Source: Dendrolimus kikuchii (taxonomy: Eukaryota; Arthropoda; Insecta; Lepidoptera; Lasiocampidae). From it: a stretch of DNA of 64,000 nt. The notes below the pieces were generated by a model. That model was not told the origin of the DNA. It searched no databases and saw only the letters and a program-made list of their open reading frames with translations. A program made the translations under genes and the position numbers. The first letter of the stretch is position 1; each line of letters opens with the position of its first letter. The stretch is from NCBI GenBank assembly GCA_019925095.2, contig CM034395.1, forward strand, positions 196,001 to 260,000, in the 5' to 3' direction. Below, in pieces: positions 34,462 through 44,070 of the stretch.

Positions 34462-34922
34462 GTCTGTCAGTTTACAATGTATTTTAAAAGATATCTCGTT
34501 ATTCATTTGCTTATTATAAAAAAAAATGATAGTTAATTAAACTCTCTTCTTTGAAGTTAACACAATATTGAAGTAAAGAGGCGACTATAAGTGGCATTTG
34601 GACATAATGACTAACACTAACATTCGCCCAGATGTAGCAGGGGCATATGGATAAACAATGTATATTTGTTGAGGAATGTTGTTCTTCTCAAAAAAGTTCT
34701 TGTTTAAGTATTCATGAATCTGTCTGGTTTGTTGGTGGCTGGAAAGGCTCGGCCACTCTTTGTTGGCGCCACTTTCCCCCCATTGTGCTCGGAGTGCGCT
34801 TTTGTCGGTTGTTGCACAAAGCGTACGGCACTGCTTTGAATATTCACAATAACTTCTGTTGTTACTTAATTTGCTTGACAGACAATACCCGGTTTTAAAA
34901 GCATTTCCAGCAATGTTCATAT

Positions 34923-35434
34923 CGTTACGAGCTACAGGACTCGAATTAAAATAAATGCTGTTGGAATTACTATAGAATGTATTAGAACTGTACGAACACG
35001 TATAAAGCAGGTACAAAATAAAACTGCATGCAACCAGTTCACACTGCACGATTCAATGCAATTCAACACGCGCAAAGTCCGTCACTATGTCGCTAATCGA
35101 AAGTACTACACACGTCTTAATCGTATCGTAGTCGTCGCTTGACTGCCTCACCCCTCCGTTCGGTCATTGTTTTATACTAAAGTGTATAATAGAACAAAGG
35201 ATCGCGTTCGCCGAGTTAATCCCGCACACCTGGCAAGCTTCGACGGCCATAAAAAAAGGATTAGTTCGACTCTAATTACAGCCATAAAATAAGTACGATA
35301 ACAATAGATGTTTTTAAAGTTTAAACACGAAGTAAACAAAAGAACTCCGAATGCGGGAGGGGCAATAAACAAGGTGCGCAGCATTTCTTTTTCGGTATGT
35401 AACAATAGGTATGCAGGTGGCCCAACTTGTAACA
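34923..35434 (-). mobile_element. Solo LTR, minus orientation, 512 bp
   Basis: The left end is CGTTACGAG (first base changed from T) and the right end TTGTAACA, flanked by ATAT (34919-34922, 35435-35438). On the minus strand TATAAAACAATGACCGAACG carries the TATA box. Its U3 half matches 56732-56957 and, in plus orientation, 1670-2109. Confidence 0.85.
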
Positions 35435-35520
35435 ATATTAATTATCAGGGTATTTCGCTGTGATATAAAAATCAAAGAAATAGATTAACAAATTGTTTTA
35501 TACGATTTAGACATAAATAA

Positions 35521-35600
35521 CTAGCTGTACCGGGCAGACGTTGTCCTGCCTTTAAAAAATAAAAATCTAGAACCCAATTGCAGCACTATCTACCTGAACT
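35521..35600 (-). mobile_element. Helitron 3' end
   Basis: On the minus strand it ends GGCAGGACAACGTCTGCC-CGGTACAG-CTAG before T, with the same hairpin as the complete copy at 24923-25243. The 5' end is lost in the GC-rich block that follows. Confidence 0.7.
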
Positions 35601-35928
35601 AAATGTCAATCTAAACTATTCTCGAGCCCGAAAGGCTCTCGTACGACGACCGCGTAACGTCCTCACGGACAGGGTCGACGTTATCACAAAACGGCTGGCC
35701 CGGATCGCCCGCCCGCGGTTAGGACGGCAGGCTGGGAGGCACGGACAGACAGACACAGACGGCGGCGTCTCAGGCGCCGCCAATCAAGATCTCTCCACGT
35801 CCCTGCGAGGGACGTTAGGAGACATAGCCCCCCCACAGGATAGACTAGGCGTGTTGCTGGGAAGTTTCTTTCGCCGTTTCTTCTCTCCCAGCCATAACAC
35901 GGTACGAAACGGCAGTAAGATAGCGTAG
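35578..35928 (+). CDS. Unidentified GC-rich ORF
   Basis: The frame is 116 codons, rich in Arg (RARKALVRRPRNVLTDRVD...), with SFFRRFFSPSHNTVRNGSKIA at the end. The first 15 or so codons are Helitron sequence, so the start is not real. A downstream AATAAA (about 35963) follows a GCCGCCGCGTACCGCC block. It may be the 3' end of an unknown mobile element. I recognise no domain. Confidence 0.25.
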   Translation: MQHYLPELNVNLNYSRARKALVRRPRNVLTDRVDVITKRLARIARPRLGRQAGRHGQTDTDGGVSGAANQDLSTSLRGTLGDIAPPQDRLGVLLGSFFRRFFSPSHNTVRNGSKIA

Positions 35929-35989
35929 GCCGCCGCGTACCGCCGATCCCCTGGCAAGATAAATAAAGATATTCTGATGAAACTGTATA

Positions 35990-36369
35990 CGTTTACTCTA
36001 CAATTATCAGCAAAAAATTCTAATTACAGAACAGTAAATACAATCAGAATTTGAGCAATTATTTTGTAGTGTTATAGAATGTGCAATCACGACCATACAA
36101 TACGTCCACTTACATAAAAATGAAACTAAACAAATAACTCATACGACCCGGAATGTGCACGATGTGGCTCATTTAACCAGCGGAATGCAGTACAGCAGTA
36201 TAAACTTTGACAATAACTTCCACATAGGATCGTCCGTATACTTCAGGCCGGTTTTACTGCCAAGAGAATAGACAACGACAGAAGTGATAGCGTAATGAGA
36301 CCAAATGCCGCAACAACGTGGCATTGTATGCCGTGAAAAAGTATTATAAGCAAGAAACTCCATACCTCA
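35990..36369. other. Unassigned AT-rich DNA
   Basis: Nothing recognised. Confidence 0.3.
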
Positions 36370-36524
36370 TAAAGTAACTTCACGCCAGTTCCCTTGCGGG
36401 GTAGACACGAACAACAGAGCGCCATTCAGGCTTATTCTTACACACCTCACTTGCTTCTTTCACATTCATAACTCTTGTCATGTACGCTCGTCTGTTCTTA
36501 AGGCTCCTGACATCACCTTCTGCT
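36370..36524 (-). mobile_element. RTE-A 3' fragment
   Basis: AACTTCACGCCAGTTCCC to CATCACCTTCTGCTA. No duplication seen and the TATG tail is lost. Confidence 0.7.
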
Positions 36525-36763
36525 ACACCAAAATGATTATAACTTATTGAATTATACATAGCATAGAAAACCTCTGGGGTTTATTTTAATGCTGTGGATA
36601 TCCACGTCCGTAGCATTTAACATTATATATAGTTTAAAAAGTGCATTTTTAAGTTTATATTTATTATGTTTAAATATTATCACCATATCTTGTATATGTA
36701 TATAACTTATGTGTATATTTGTATATATAGTATAGTTATATATTTATTATTAAAATGTAAGTA

Positions 36764-36930
36764 CATAGATAACTTCACGCCACTTCCCTTGCGGGGTAGA
36801 CACGAACAACAGAGCGCCATTCAGGCTTATTCGTACACACCTCACTTGCTTCTTTGACATTCATAACTCTTGTCATGCACGCTCGTCTGTTTTTAAAGCT
36901 CCTGACATCACCTTCTGCTAGTACACGATG
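36764..36930 (-). mobile_element. RTE-A fragment inserted in another repeat, 11-bp duplication
   Basis: AAATGTAAGTA lies at 36753-36763 and 36931-36941. The surrounding sequence (GTAATCGTACAATAATTATG) recurs uninterrupted near 61535-61560, so an empty site for this insertion is present in the same window. Confidence 0.9.
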
Positions 36931-36941
36931 AAATGTAAGTA

Positions 36942-37126
36942 ATCGTACAATAATTATGTATACCACCGTCGCCACTCCTAATCAGAATATTCTTGCCACG
37001 GGTTGTCTGGAAGAGATCGCTTTTTAGCGATAAGACCGCCCTTTGTTCCCAACTAGACTAATACTAGTTCGTAAGTTTTTCTGTAATGGTGTACAATAAA
37101 GTGTTATCTATCTATCTTTTTTAAGT
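36942..37126 (+). mobile_element. LINE-like 3' end with ATCT tail
   Basis: GGTTGTCTGGAAGAGATCGC, TTTTTAGCGATAAGACCGCC, GTACAATAAAGTGTTATC and a short (ATCT)n follow each other. The inverted copy is at 61365-61560. AATAAAG is a likely poly(A) signal. No ORF remains. Confidence 0.65.
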
Positions 37127-37500
37127 TTATTTTTAGTATTTTTAGTATTTTTTGTTGTAATGCTTTCCCTAACCTCAGCGGGTAAGTCATTTAGCAAGCG
37201 CGGAACTAAAAAAGCAGTTGTGCGCTTGCCCGACTCGTGAGGCTCGCGTTTTAAATAACTGCAATGTTTTTTTTCCAAAAATTTTCATTTTATACGTGGA
37301 AGAAGAATACTATTCTTTTTCCCTGATTTATACTTCAAATAGGGGAGAAGCGGGGGACATAATTCAACGCCATTTGAGCTAATGTAGCATCACCTATTGA
37401 TTTAAATAAAACATAATTAAAAACTGTCATATTTCTAAAGATTTAACTGATGATAATCCATACTTTAATCTGAAAAAATGTCTTATTTACATATACGTAC
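37127..37500. other. Unassigned AT-rich DNA
   Basis: Nothing recognised. Confidence 0.3.
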
Positions 37501-37504
37501 ATAT

Positions 37505-37954
37505 TGTTACGAGTTAGCGGGACTCAAATTAAAATGCCGTAATGCAGAAGGTCGTAATTCAATAAAACGCGCAAAGTACGTCCATATTAGATTTTCGAAT
37601 GTACACACATCACGCCTGTATCGTAGTTGGAGCTGAACTGCCACCTCTCTCAGTTAAGCCGTCGTTTTATACTTCACAAATGTGAATGTGCCCGCCCGGC
37701 AACGTCCACACAATTTCCTAGTAATCGTAATCCGCACACCTAGCTAATGATGCAGCCGCAAGCGGCCGTAAACGAGTACAATAGAAGAATACGCTGTTCT
37801 CTACAATAGCTAGAAATGTATGCCAATAAATAAGTGAACAAAAAAAGAGGATCATAAAAGGATTGCAATTAGTTCAAATGCCGACAGGTAATAAAATGTG
37901 CTTTTACAGATTTGTATCGTGGAATTTGTCTTTGTTGGGGCCTAGGTTGTAACA
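37505..37954 (-). mobile_element. Solo LTR with internal deletion
   Basis: TGTTACGAGTTAGCGGGAC and GGTTGTAACA ends match 20095-20558. About 100 bp after AAAATGCCG (the AATAAA region) are missing, and a CCCGGCAACGTCC insertion occurs near 37703. No matching target duplication was found. Confidence 0.7.
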
Positions 37955-38138
37955 CTATACTACTTTTATCGATATTATCGCGATTTTTGTAATGACCTAT
38001 TTCTATATGTCACCAACTGTTGATTTGCCTTACTGTCGGTTAAAATTTGACACAAACAAGTAATTTCAAAATTCAACCGATGGTAGGGTAAGTGAATGAA
38101 TAGTAAGATACAGGCACCGTCCATAAATCATTATTTTG

Positions 38139-38410
38139 TATTGCTGGGGTTCAGCAGACAGGCAGACGGCCCACTTGCTGGAAAGCGGTTACCATCGCCT
38201 ATGAACATTTGCAACACCAAAGGTGCTACAAATGCGTTGCTGCTCTTTTAAGGGAGACTGGTCACTAATGCCGGAACACTACTCAAGGTTGTTATGGCGA
38301 CATACTTTAGACCAGGGGTGGTAGCCACCTGGCTGTGGGTTGTTTTGTCGCCTCTCACGACAGGCCGCCCGGCCGCAGGAAATTGTATTCTTTCTCCGTT
38401 CCTGCACGGA
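38139..38410 (-). mobile_element. SINE-B with two small deletions
   Basis: The GGAACCTGG and CATCCAGTCGGGCAAATG blocks are missing. Confidence 0.75.
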
Positions 38411-39027
38411 TAGACGGCATATATAAAGATGTCCTTTTTACTAAACATTTGTACACACGCAGCAGTTTCAGAGTAAAATAACTGACATGCAATGACAGAC
38501 GGACATAAACTATTTCATATAGGATTCGCTTTTGCCTAAATGGTTACGGAAGCCTGTGGGGGTTTGTTAAGTTGTTTGGTGCGTCGATAATGGTTACTCC
38601 TATAGGGTGACGTACTACCGGCGAGAGCCCAGCTTCATCGCCCGAGAGGAGAGTACAAAATAAGACGACGAGTGTTGTGAACTTAAGAAATGTTAACTCC
38701 TACGTGAAATTACGTAAGACTTAAACATTTTAGCAGATGCATCTCCGAAGGTTTCCTGCTTTCTGCATTGACAGATTTTGGCACGTACATGAAGTACTCA
38801 GTTTTAATCTTGCTAATTATTTACCAACAAATTATTCCGAAATGCCGTAATAAAGCGCAATTAAAGAATATTTTATACATTCTATTTACCATCGTGCAAG
38901 TATTCCCGCAGTGTCGTCAGCTTGCTATGTTGGCGCGTGTATCCCGCAGGCTATTATACGTTTATCCAGAAAACCTGCCGACTACGTTAGGTTTTTTGCT
39001 TTAGCAAAATAATATATAATATAATAA
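38411..39027. other. Unassigned DNA
   Basis: A 78-codon plus-strand frame (38768-39004) has no recognised domain. Confidence 0.3.
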
Positions 39028-39160
39028 TAACAGCCCATAAATGAACGGACAGTATACCCACCCGGCTTGGTAAGTTTGACACATCGGTTATCTCGATGTG
39101 CAGGTTGCATCACGATGTTTTCCTTCACCGTTATTAGCACGTGGTAATTGTAACAATATG
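39028..39160 (-). mobile_element. tRNA-SINE body, split from its head
   Basis: It contains TATCTCGATGTGCAGGTTGC and GATGTTTTCCTTCACC, as at 17341-17540. The head of the same element is at 39525-39600, beyond a SINE-B copy. Confidence 0.65.
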
Positions 39161-39194
39161 TATAATATGTTAGAAAACTGGCTAAGTGATCCTG

Positions 39195-39515
39195 ATCCGT
39201 GCAGGAACGGAGAAAGAATACAACTTCCTGCGGCCGGGTGGCCTGTCGTAAGAGGCGACAAAACAACCCACAGCCAGGTGGTAGGGCATTTGCCCGACTG
39301 GATGGCTACCACCCCTGGTCTAAAGTATGTCGCCATAACAACCTTGAGTTGTGTTCCGGCATTAGTGACCAGGTTCCAGTCTCCCTTAAGAGAGCAGCAG
39401 CGCATTTGTAGCAACTTTGGTGTTGCAAATGTCCATAGGCGATGGTAACCGCTTTCCATCAAGTGGGCCGTCTGCCTGTCTGCTGAACTCCTGCAATAAA
39501 AAAATAAAATAAAAA
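39195..39515 (+). mobile_element. SINE-B, full length, nested in a tRNA-SINE
   Basis: This is a good reference copy: CCGTGCAGGAACGGAGAAAG, then GGCCTGTCGTAAGAGGCGAC, the AGGTTCCAGTCTCCC block, CCGTCTGCCTGTCTGCTG, and CTCCTGCAATAAAAAAATAAA. The poly(A)-like end suggests retroposition. I see no clear RT-derived ORF and only a weak B-box-like block (GGTTCCAGTCTCC), so the promoter type is open. Confidence 0.8.
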
Positions 39516-39524
39516 AAATTAGTG

Positions 39525-39600
39525 GTGCATGCGTTCCGGCCAGGATCGAACCCGCGCCCTTTGAGTTTGGGACGCGTGCGCTAGCCATTACGCTACCACG
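39525..39600 (-). mobile_element. tRNA-SINE head
   Basis: On the minus strand TAGCGTAATGGCTAGCGCAC (A box) and GGGTTCGATCCTGGCC (B box). Confidence 0.7.
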
Positions 39601-39603
39601 ACT

Positions 39604-40040
39604 TACTAATATTATAAATACGAACGTTTGTTTGTTATGCTTTCACGCCTGACTGCTCAACCAATTATCATGAAATTTTGCTTACATTATGTCAGGGGTA
39701 CAGAAAATCGGTCATACTTGGTTGACAAGATCTACAAAGAGGCTTTACTTGTTATTTGTTTATTTCATCGTAATGTTTTCAATTTGTAAACTACAGTAAT
39801 CTAGACAACAGTGTATACCTATATATTGGTTCTCATCTGTACACCCATTCTGAGAGCGGCGCTAGTGGAGGCAACAAGTAAGAAGTTCCAAAAGACAGAA
39901 ACAAGTAAGTTTTAAGTGGAATTCCAGCGGGATCCCAAACGGGAATGCTTTTTGTCTAATTATATTGAACGCCTTGCTTCTTCAATATACACGTACTACT
40001 ATTACTAGATTTCTGCTACGGATTAAAATCTATACCAATA
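39604..40040. other. Weak Helitron-like sequence, otherwise unassigned
   Basis: ACTAATATTATAAATACGAACG and GTTTGTTTGTTATGC near 39605-39640 resemble the 5' region of short insect Helitrons. No 3' end was found. Confidence 0.3.
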
Positions 40041-40216
40041 CTAGCTGTCCCGGCAGACGTTGTTCTGCCCTGAAGAAATAAAATTTAAAATCCGATTGCA
40101 GCGCCACCTACCGGGTCCAATTGTGAATCTAAACAAAAAAAATCATTCAAATCGATTCAACCGTTTAGGAGGAGTTCACTGTCAACACACGTGCAGAAGA
40201 ATTATATATATAAAGA
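40041..40216 (-). mobile_element. Complete short Helitron, 176 bp
   Basis: On the minus strand it runs from TCTTTATATATATAATTC to CTAG, inserted between A and T. The hairpin before CTAG is GGCAGAACAACGTCTGCC. Confidence 0.8.
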
Positions 40217-40305
40217 TTATAAAGAGGAAAGATTTGTATGTTTGTAACGAATAAACTCCAAAACTACTGGACCGATTTCAAAAATTCTTACACCATCAGA
40301 ATGCT

Positions 40306-40801
40306 TTTTTTTTAAGGCGTGGGAAATGCTATTTACGCACAATACTGGGTCCTTTGATCATGAGGGCTTTGCCCTTTGACAAGGGGCAATCCGAACACTA
40401 ATCAAGCCAGCTTGTGGGGAGACTCAGAGAAGTTGCACGGGCAACACCCACTACCCACTAAAACCACCCTCCTCCCATGTGCCCCGCGCTTTTTATGAAG
40501 GAAAGGCTGAGACTTAGAACGTAGTTACGCCCAGTCCGATCCAGCGCAAAAAGTGCCTGAATGTGCCCCGGGAATCAGAACACATTCACTTCGTCAGCGG
40601 GGGTGATTAGTCTTTTGCTCCCTTGATAGCTAAAGGCCCCCCGAAGCGGTATTGTTCAGGGTGGGAAGTCATGCGCATACCTGCGTCTCCGGATGCCAGC
40701 CAACCGCCGGCGTCCGCGAGTCACATTAGTACGCGCAGTAATACTCCTCTCCCTATCTCGTTCGGCGGCCTCTTTGAGAGACATTACCGTCTCGCAAAAA
40801 G
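40306..40801 (-). mobile_element. LINE 3' fragment inserted in a repeat, 14-bp duplication
   Basis: ACCATCAGAATGCT (40292-40305) and ACCATTAGAATGCT (40802-40815) flank 496 bp that begin with a T run on the plus strand, i.e. a poly(A) tail. The first 330 bp match the family at 16894-17321 inverted (AAATGCTATTTACGCACAAT, ACTTAGAACGTAGTTACGCC). One duplication mismatch suggests moderate age. Confidence 0.8.
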
Positions 40802-40834
40802 ACCATTAGAATGCTACATTATCCCAGATTAATA

Positions 40835-41506
40835 CAGATCTCACATCCGTGCGCATAGGCGAAGATACGGTCAAGCGCACGGATCAGTTTAAGTACTTGG
40901 GATCTGTACTTAGTGCATCCGGGGATATCGACCACGACGTCCAGGCCCGTATCACAGCAGCTGGGGCCAAGTGGCGTGAGGTGACAGGTGACATTTGTGA
41001 CCCCAAAATGCCGGTTAAATTAAAAGGACAGGTCTATAAATCCATCATTAGACCTGTCCTTTTGTATGGCAGTGAAGCGTGGCGTGTACTTGAGCGACAC
41101 AAGCAAGAACTGCGTGTCACGGAGATGTATATGCTGCGTTGGATATGTGGAGTGACGCGGAAAGACCGGGTCAGGAACTCCCGTATCCGCGGCAGTCTTC
41201 ATGTCCATAACATAGCAAACTGCACGAGTGTCGCTTACGCTGGTAAGGCCACGTTTTACGGAGACCGGCTAATTATGTGGGGAGCAAATGTCTAGCCACG
41301 CCGCCTCCGCCAGATCCCGGTCGAAGAGGAAGGCCCAAGAAATCATGGCTTGACGTTGTGAAGGATGACATGCGTACTAATGGTCTCAAAACGGGGGATG
41401 CTGAAGACCGCGCGAAGTGGAGTAGCATAAGTAGGAAAGCGGACCCTGGACGTCGGAGTGAACGCTCCGAACGCAACCGGGAATTAACGCCCGGATGATA
41501 ATGATG
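40835..41506 (+). mobile_element. RTE-type LINE 3' fragment, 17-bp duplication
   Basis: ATTATCCCAGATTAATA occurs exactly at 40818-40834 and 41507-41523. Inside, the frame TVKRTDQFKYLGSVLSASG, QVYKSIIRPVLLYGSEAW, EMYMLRWICGVTRKDRVRN (40849-41295) is RTE-type. It then shifts frame by a deletion to GRRGRPKKSWLDVVKDDM (41283-41498). The 3' end is CCCGGATGATAATGATG, a short GAT repeat. It is a dead, 5'-truncated copy. Confidence 0.85.
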
Positions 41507-41595
41507 ATTATCCCAGATTAATATAGGCTATATTTATTACTAGAAAAAAATTAGGGATCCCTACTAAAACTTCAATAATGTAACCTAATGTATAA

Positions 41596-41704
41596 AAAAT
41601 ATTGTTTGAGTGGGCCCTGGGATGATTTAGATTCACAATTAGACCCTGTAGGAGACGCTGGAATCAGGTTCTAGATTCGTATTTTTTCAGGGCAGGGCCT
41701 GCTC
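41596..41704 (+). mobile_element. Helitron-like 3' region, degraded
   Basis: GTTTGAGTGGGCCCTGGG and GGTTCTAGATTCGTATTTTT match the internal part of 24923-25243, but the CTAG end is lost. Confidence 0.5.
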
Positions 41705-41821
41705 ATTTAATATAAACTTCATACAAGTGATGTCAATTTTCTACTAATGGTGAAATAAAATAAAGCATAGTAACAAGAGGCCAGTTATATGCAGTTATCA
41801 ATCAAAGTCAAAAATCTTATT

Positions 41822-42260
41822 TTTTTATTGCGTAAGTTCAGCAGACAGGCAGACGGCCCACCTGATGGAAAGCGTCTACAATCGGCTATGGCAGGGGTCA
41901 CCAATTATTTTTGCTCGGGATCCGTTTTAAGAAATGAAATGACCATCGCGGTCCGCACGATATTTCATAGAATTTTTTTTATTAAACAAATTTAATTTGC
42001 GGCGGTCCGGATGCGGACCGTGGTCCACCATTTGGCAACCCCTCGTCTATGGACATTTGTAACACCAAAAGTGCTACCAATGTCCTGCTACTCTCTAAAG
42101 GGAGAATGGGATCTGGCTAATAATGCCGGAACACAACTCAAGGTTATTACGGCAGGATGCTCTAGACCAGGGATGGTAGCCATCCAGACAGGAACATACC
42201 CTACCACCTGGCTGTGGCCCCAACGCAGTAATTAGTACTTTTTCTCCGTTCCTGCACGGA
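41822..42260 (-). mobile_element. SINE-B interrupted by a MITE
   Basis: TTTTATTGCGTAAGTTCAGC to CCGTTCCTGCACGGA, split at the CTATGG block by a 153-bp element (next entry). Confidence 0.8.
41892..42044. mobile_element. hAT-type MITE, 153 bp
   Basis: The ends CAGGGGTCACCAA and TTGGCAACCCCTC form a 13-bp inverted repeat with a few mismatches. GGCTATGG (41884-41891) and GTCTATGG (42045-42052) are an 8-bp duplication, 7 of 8 matching, the length typical of hAT elements. No transposase frame. Confidence 0.8.
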
Positions 42261-42753
42261 TCCTAATAACTCTTAAGACTAATGATTTTTTATCTTTAGA
42301 ATTAGAAAGTCATTTATTTTATTGTTCTGAATGGTTTAGACTACATTGCCATGAAAACATGCTTATTCGAGTTACATTGGATGCGTATCTTTCATTAAAT
42401 AAAAAAAATACTGTTGTTGACGGATATTAAAAACCTAGTTAAAAATGTGAGAAAAGCCGCGGATAAAAGTTAGTCAGTTGGAAATGAGCACTGCACCATA
42501 AATCCATTATTATTAAAATATCGAGGACAGTTCATGGTTTGTACAACATAAATGTTGAGCGTAGGTAAGTTCAGCTTACCAATACCATGTCAGTTAATAT
42601 AGCTTTCAGTAACTAGCGTGTTATTGTTCTATGAGTAAAGTTAGGAACAGAAATAATGAGAGTATACCCGACGTGTGTCAATAAGCGTCGTCCGAGCGGA
42701 TGCGTCCTAAAACTCATTTTAGTTTTCATACTGATGCTACTTCGTTTATTACG
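42261..42753. other. Unassigned AT-rich DNA
   Basis: Nothing recognised. Confidence 0.3.
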
Positions 42754-42765
42754 TATTTTATAACA

Positions 42766-43014
42766 TACATAACTTCACGCCAGTTCCCTTGCGGGGTAGG
42801 CACGAACAACAGAGCGCCATTCAGGCTTATTCTTACACACCTCACTCGCTTCTTTGACATTCATAACTCTTGACATGCACGCTCGTCTGTTCTTAAGGCT
42901 CCTGACATCACCTTCTGCTAGTACACGATCAATTTGATCATGGAAGGTGTGTCGTGGCCTTCCACGACTTCTGCATCCATCCACTTTTGCATTGTATATC
43001 TGTTTAGTCAGTCT
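42766..43014 (-). mobile_element. RTE-A 3' fragment with 12-bp duplication
   Basis: TATTTTATAACA flanks it (42754-42765, 43015-43026). The coding match runs from TKQIYNAKVDGCRSRGR to AYPARELA. Confidence 0.9.
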
Positions 43015-43039
43015 TATTTTATAACAACAATTAAAATTC

Positions 43040-43345
43040 ATCCGTGCAGGAATAGAGGAAGAATACAATTTCCTGCGTTGGGGCGGCCTGTCGTAAGAGG
43101 CGACTTAACAACCCACAGCCAGGTGGTAGGGCATTTGCCCGACTGGATGGCTACCATCCCTGGTATAAAGTATGTCGCCATAGCAACCTTGAGTTGTGTT
43201 CCGGCATTAGTGACCAGGTTCCAGTCTCCCTTAAGAGAGCAGCAGCGCATTTGTAACCCCTTTGGTGTTGCAAATGTCCATAGACGATGGTAACCGCTTT
43301 CCATCAAGTGGGCCGTCTGCCTGTCTGCTGAACTCCTGTAATAAA
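43040..43345 (+). mobile_element. SINE-B, full length
   Basis: It lies 13 bp from the duplication of the preceding RTE-A. It starts TCCGTGCAGGAATAGAG and ends CTCCTGTAATAAAAAAAA. Confidence 0.8.
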
Positions 43346-43423
43346 AAAAACACGAAGAACTTAATGACCTTTTAAAACTATTTGTCAAGCTTGTTGAGAG
43401 CTATATCTTATTTAGATACAGTT

Positions 43424-43628
43424 TTACATACATACATACATACATAACTTCACGCCAGTTTCCTTGCGGGGTAGGCGCGAACAGCAGAGCGCCATTCAGG
43501 CTTATTCTTACACACCTCACTTGCTTCTTTGACATTCATAACTCTTGTCATGCACGCTCGTCTGTTCTTAAGGCTTCTGACATCACCTTTTGTTAGTACA
43601 CGATCAATTTGATCATGGAAGGTGTGGT
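43424..43628 (-). mobile_element. RTE-A 3' fragment with long CATA tail
   Basis: Five to six CATA units precede AACTTCACGCC. Coding similarity ends at TFHDQIDRVL. No duplication seen. Confidence 0.75.
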
Positions 43629-44070
43629 CATTTCAATATAGCTTTGTAAAAGTGACATTGGTTATGCCGGGAGTCGTGACAATTAAGTAAAACGTAGTTA
43701 TTTGTTCGCACATTCCGTGTTACAGCAACGACGATGAAACATCTTTGATGTATGCCCGCATTTTCCCAAATTTATGAACGGTGGCACGTTGCGAGGAAAC
43801 GCTTTGTTTCAATTGCTTTCCCGTTTATTTTTAATTTATTATATGTGGGGTAGTACGTTTTAGCTTCCATACCAAAATGTGAATGTGTAAGGTAGTTTGA
43901 GTCGATATTTGTGCTCCACAGCTTTGGATACGCCCTGATCCTGATCAGCAAATATCGTTGGTCTAGATCAACAGCTCATCGACTCAAAAGATATGAAGTT
44001 TGCAAAAATGTTATAAAATAAAACGATCAATTTTTCATTAGAGCGATCCCTAGTTTTTAGAATTTATTTA
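43629..44070. other. Unassigned DNA
   Basis: Nothing recognised. Confidence 0.3.

Noticed and set aside
39088..39588. Long overlapping frames with QERRKNTISCGRAACRKRRLNNPQP- and METGTWSLMPEHN-type sequence, repeated many times
   Set aside because: They are translations of SINE-B in several frames on both strands. The repeated openness reflects repeat copies and not selection on a protein.
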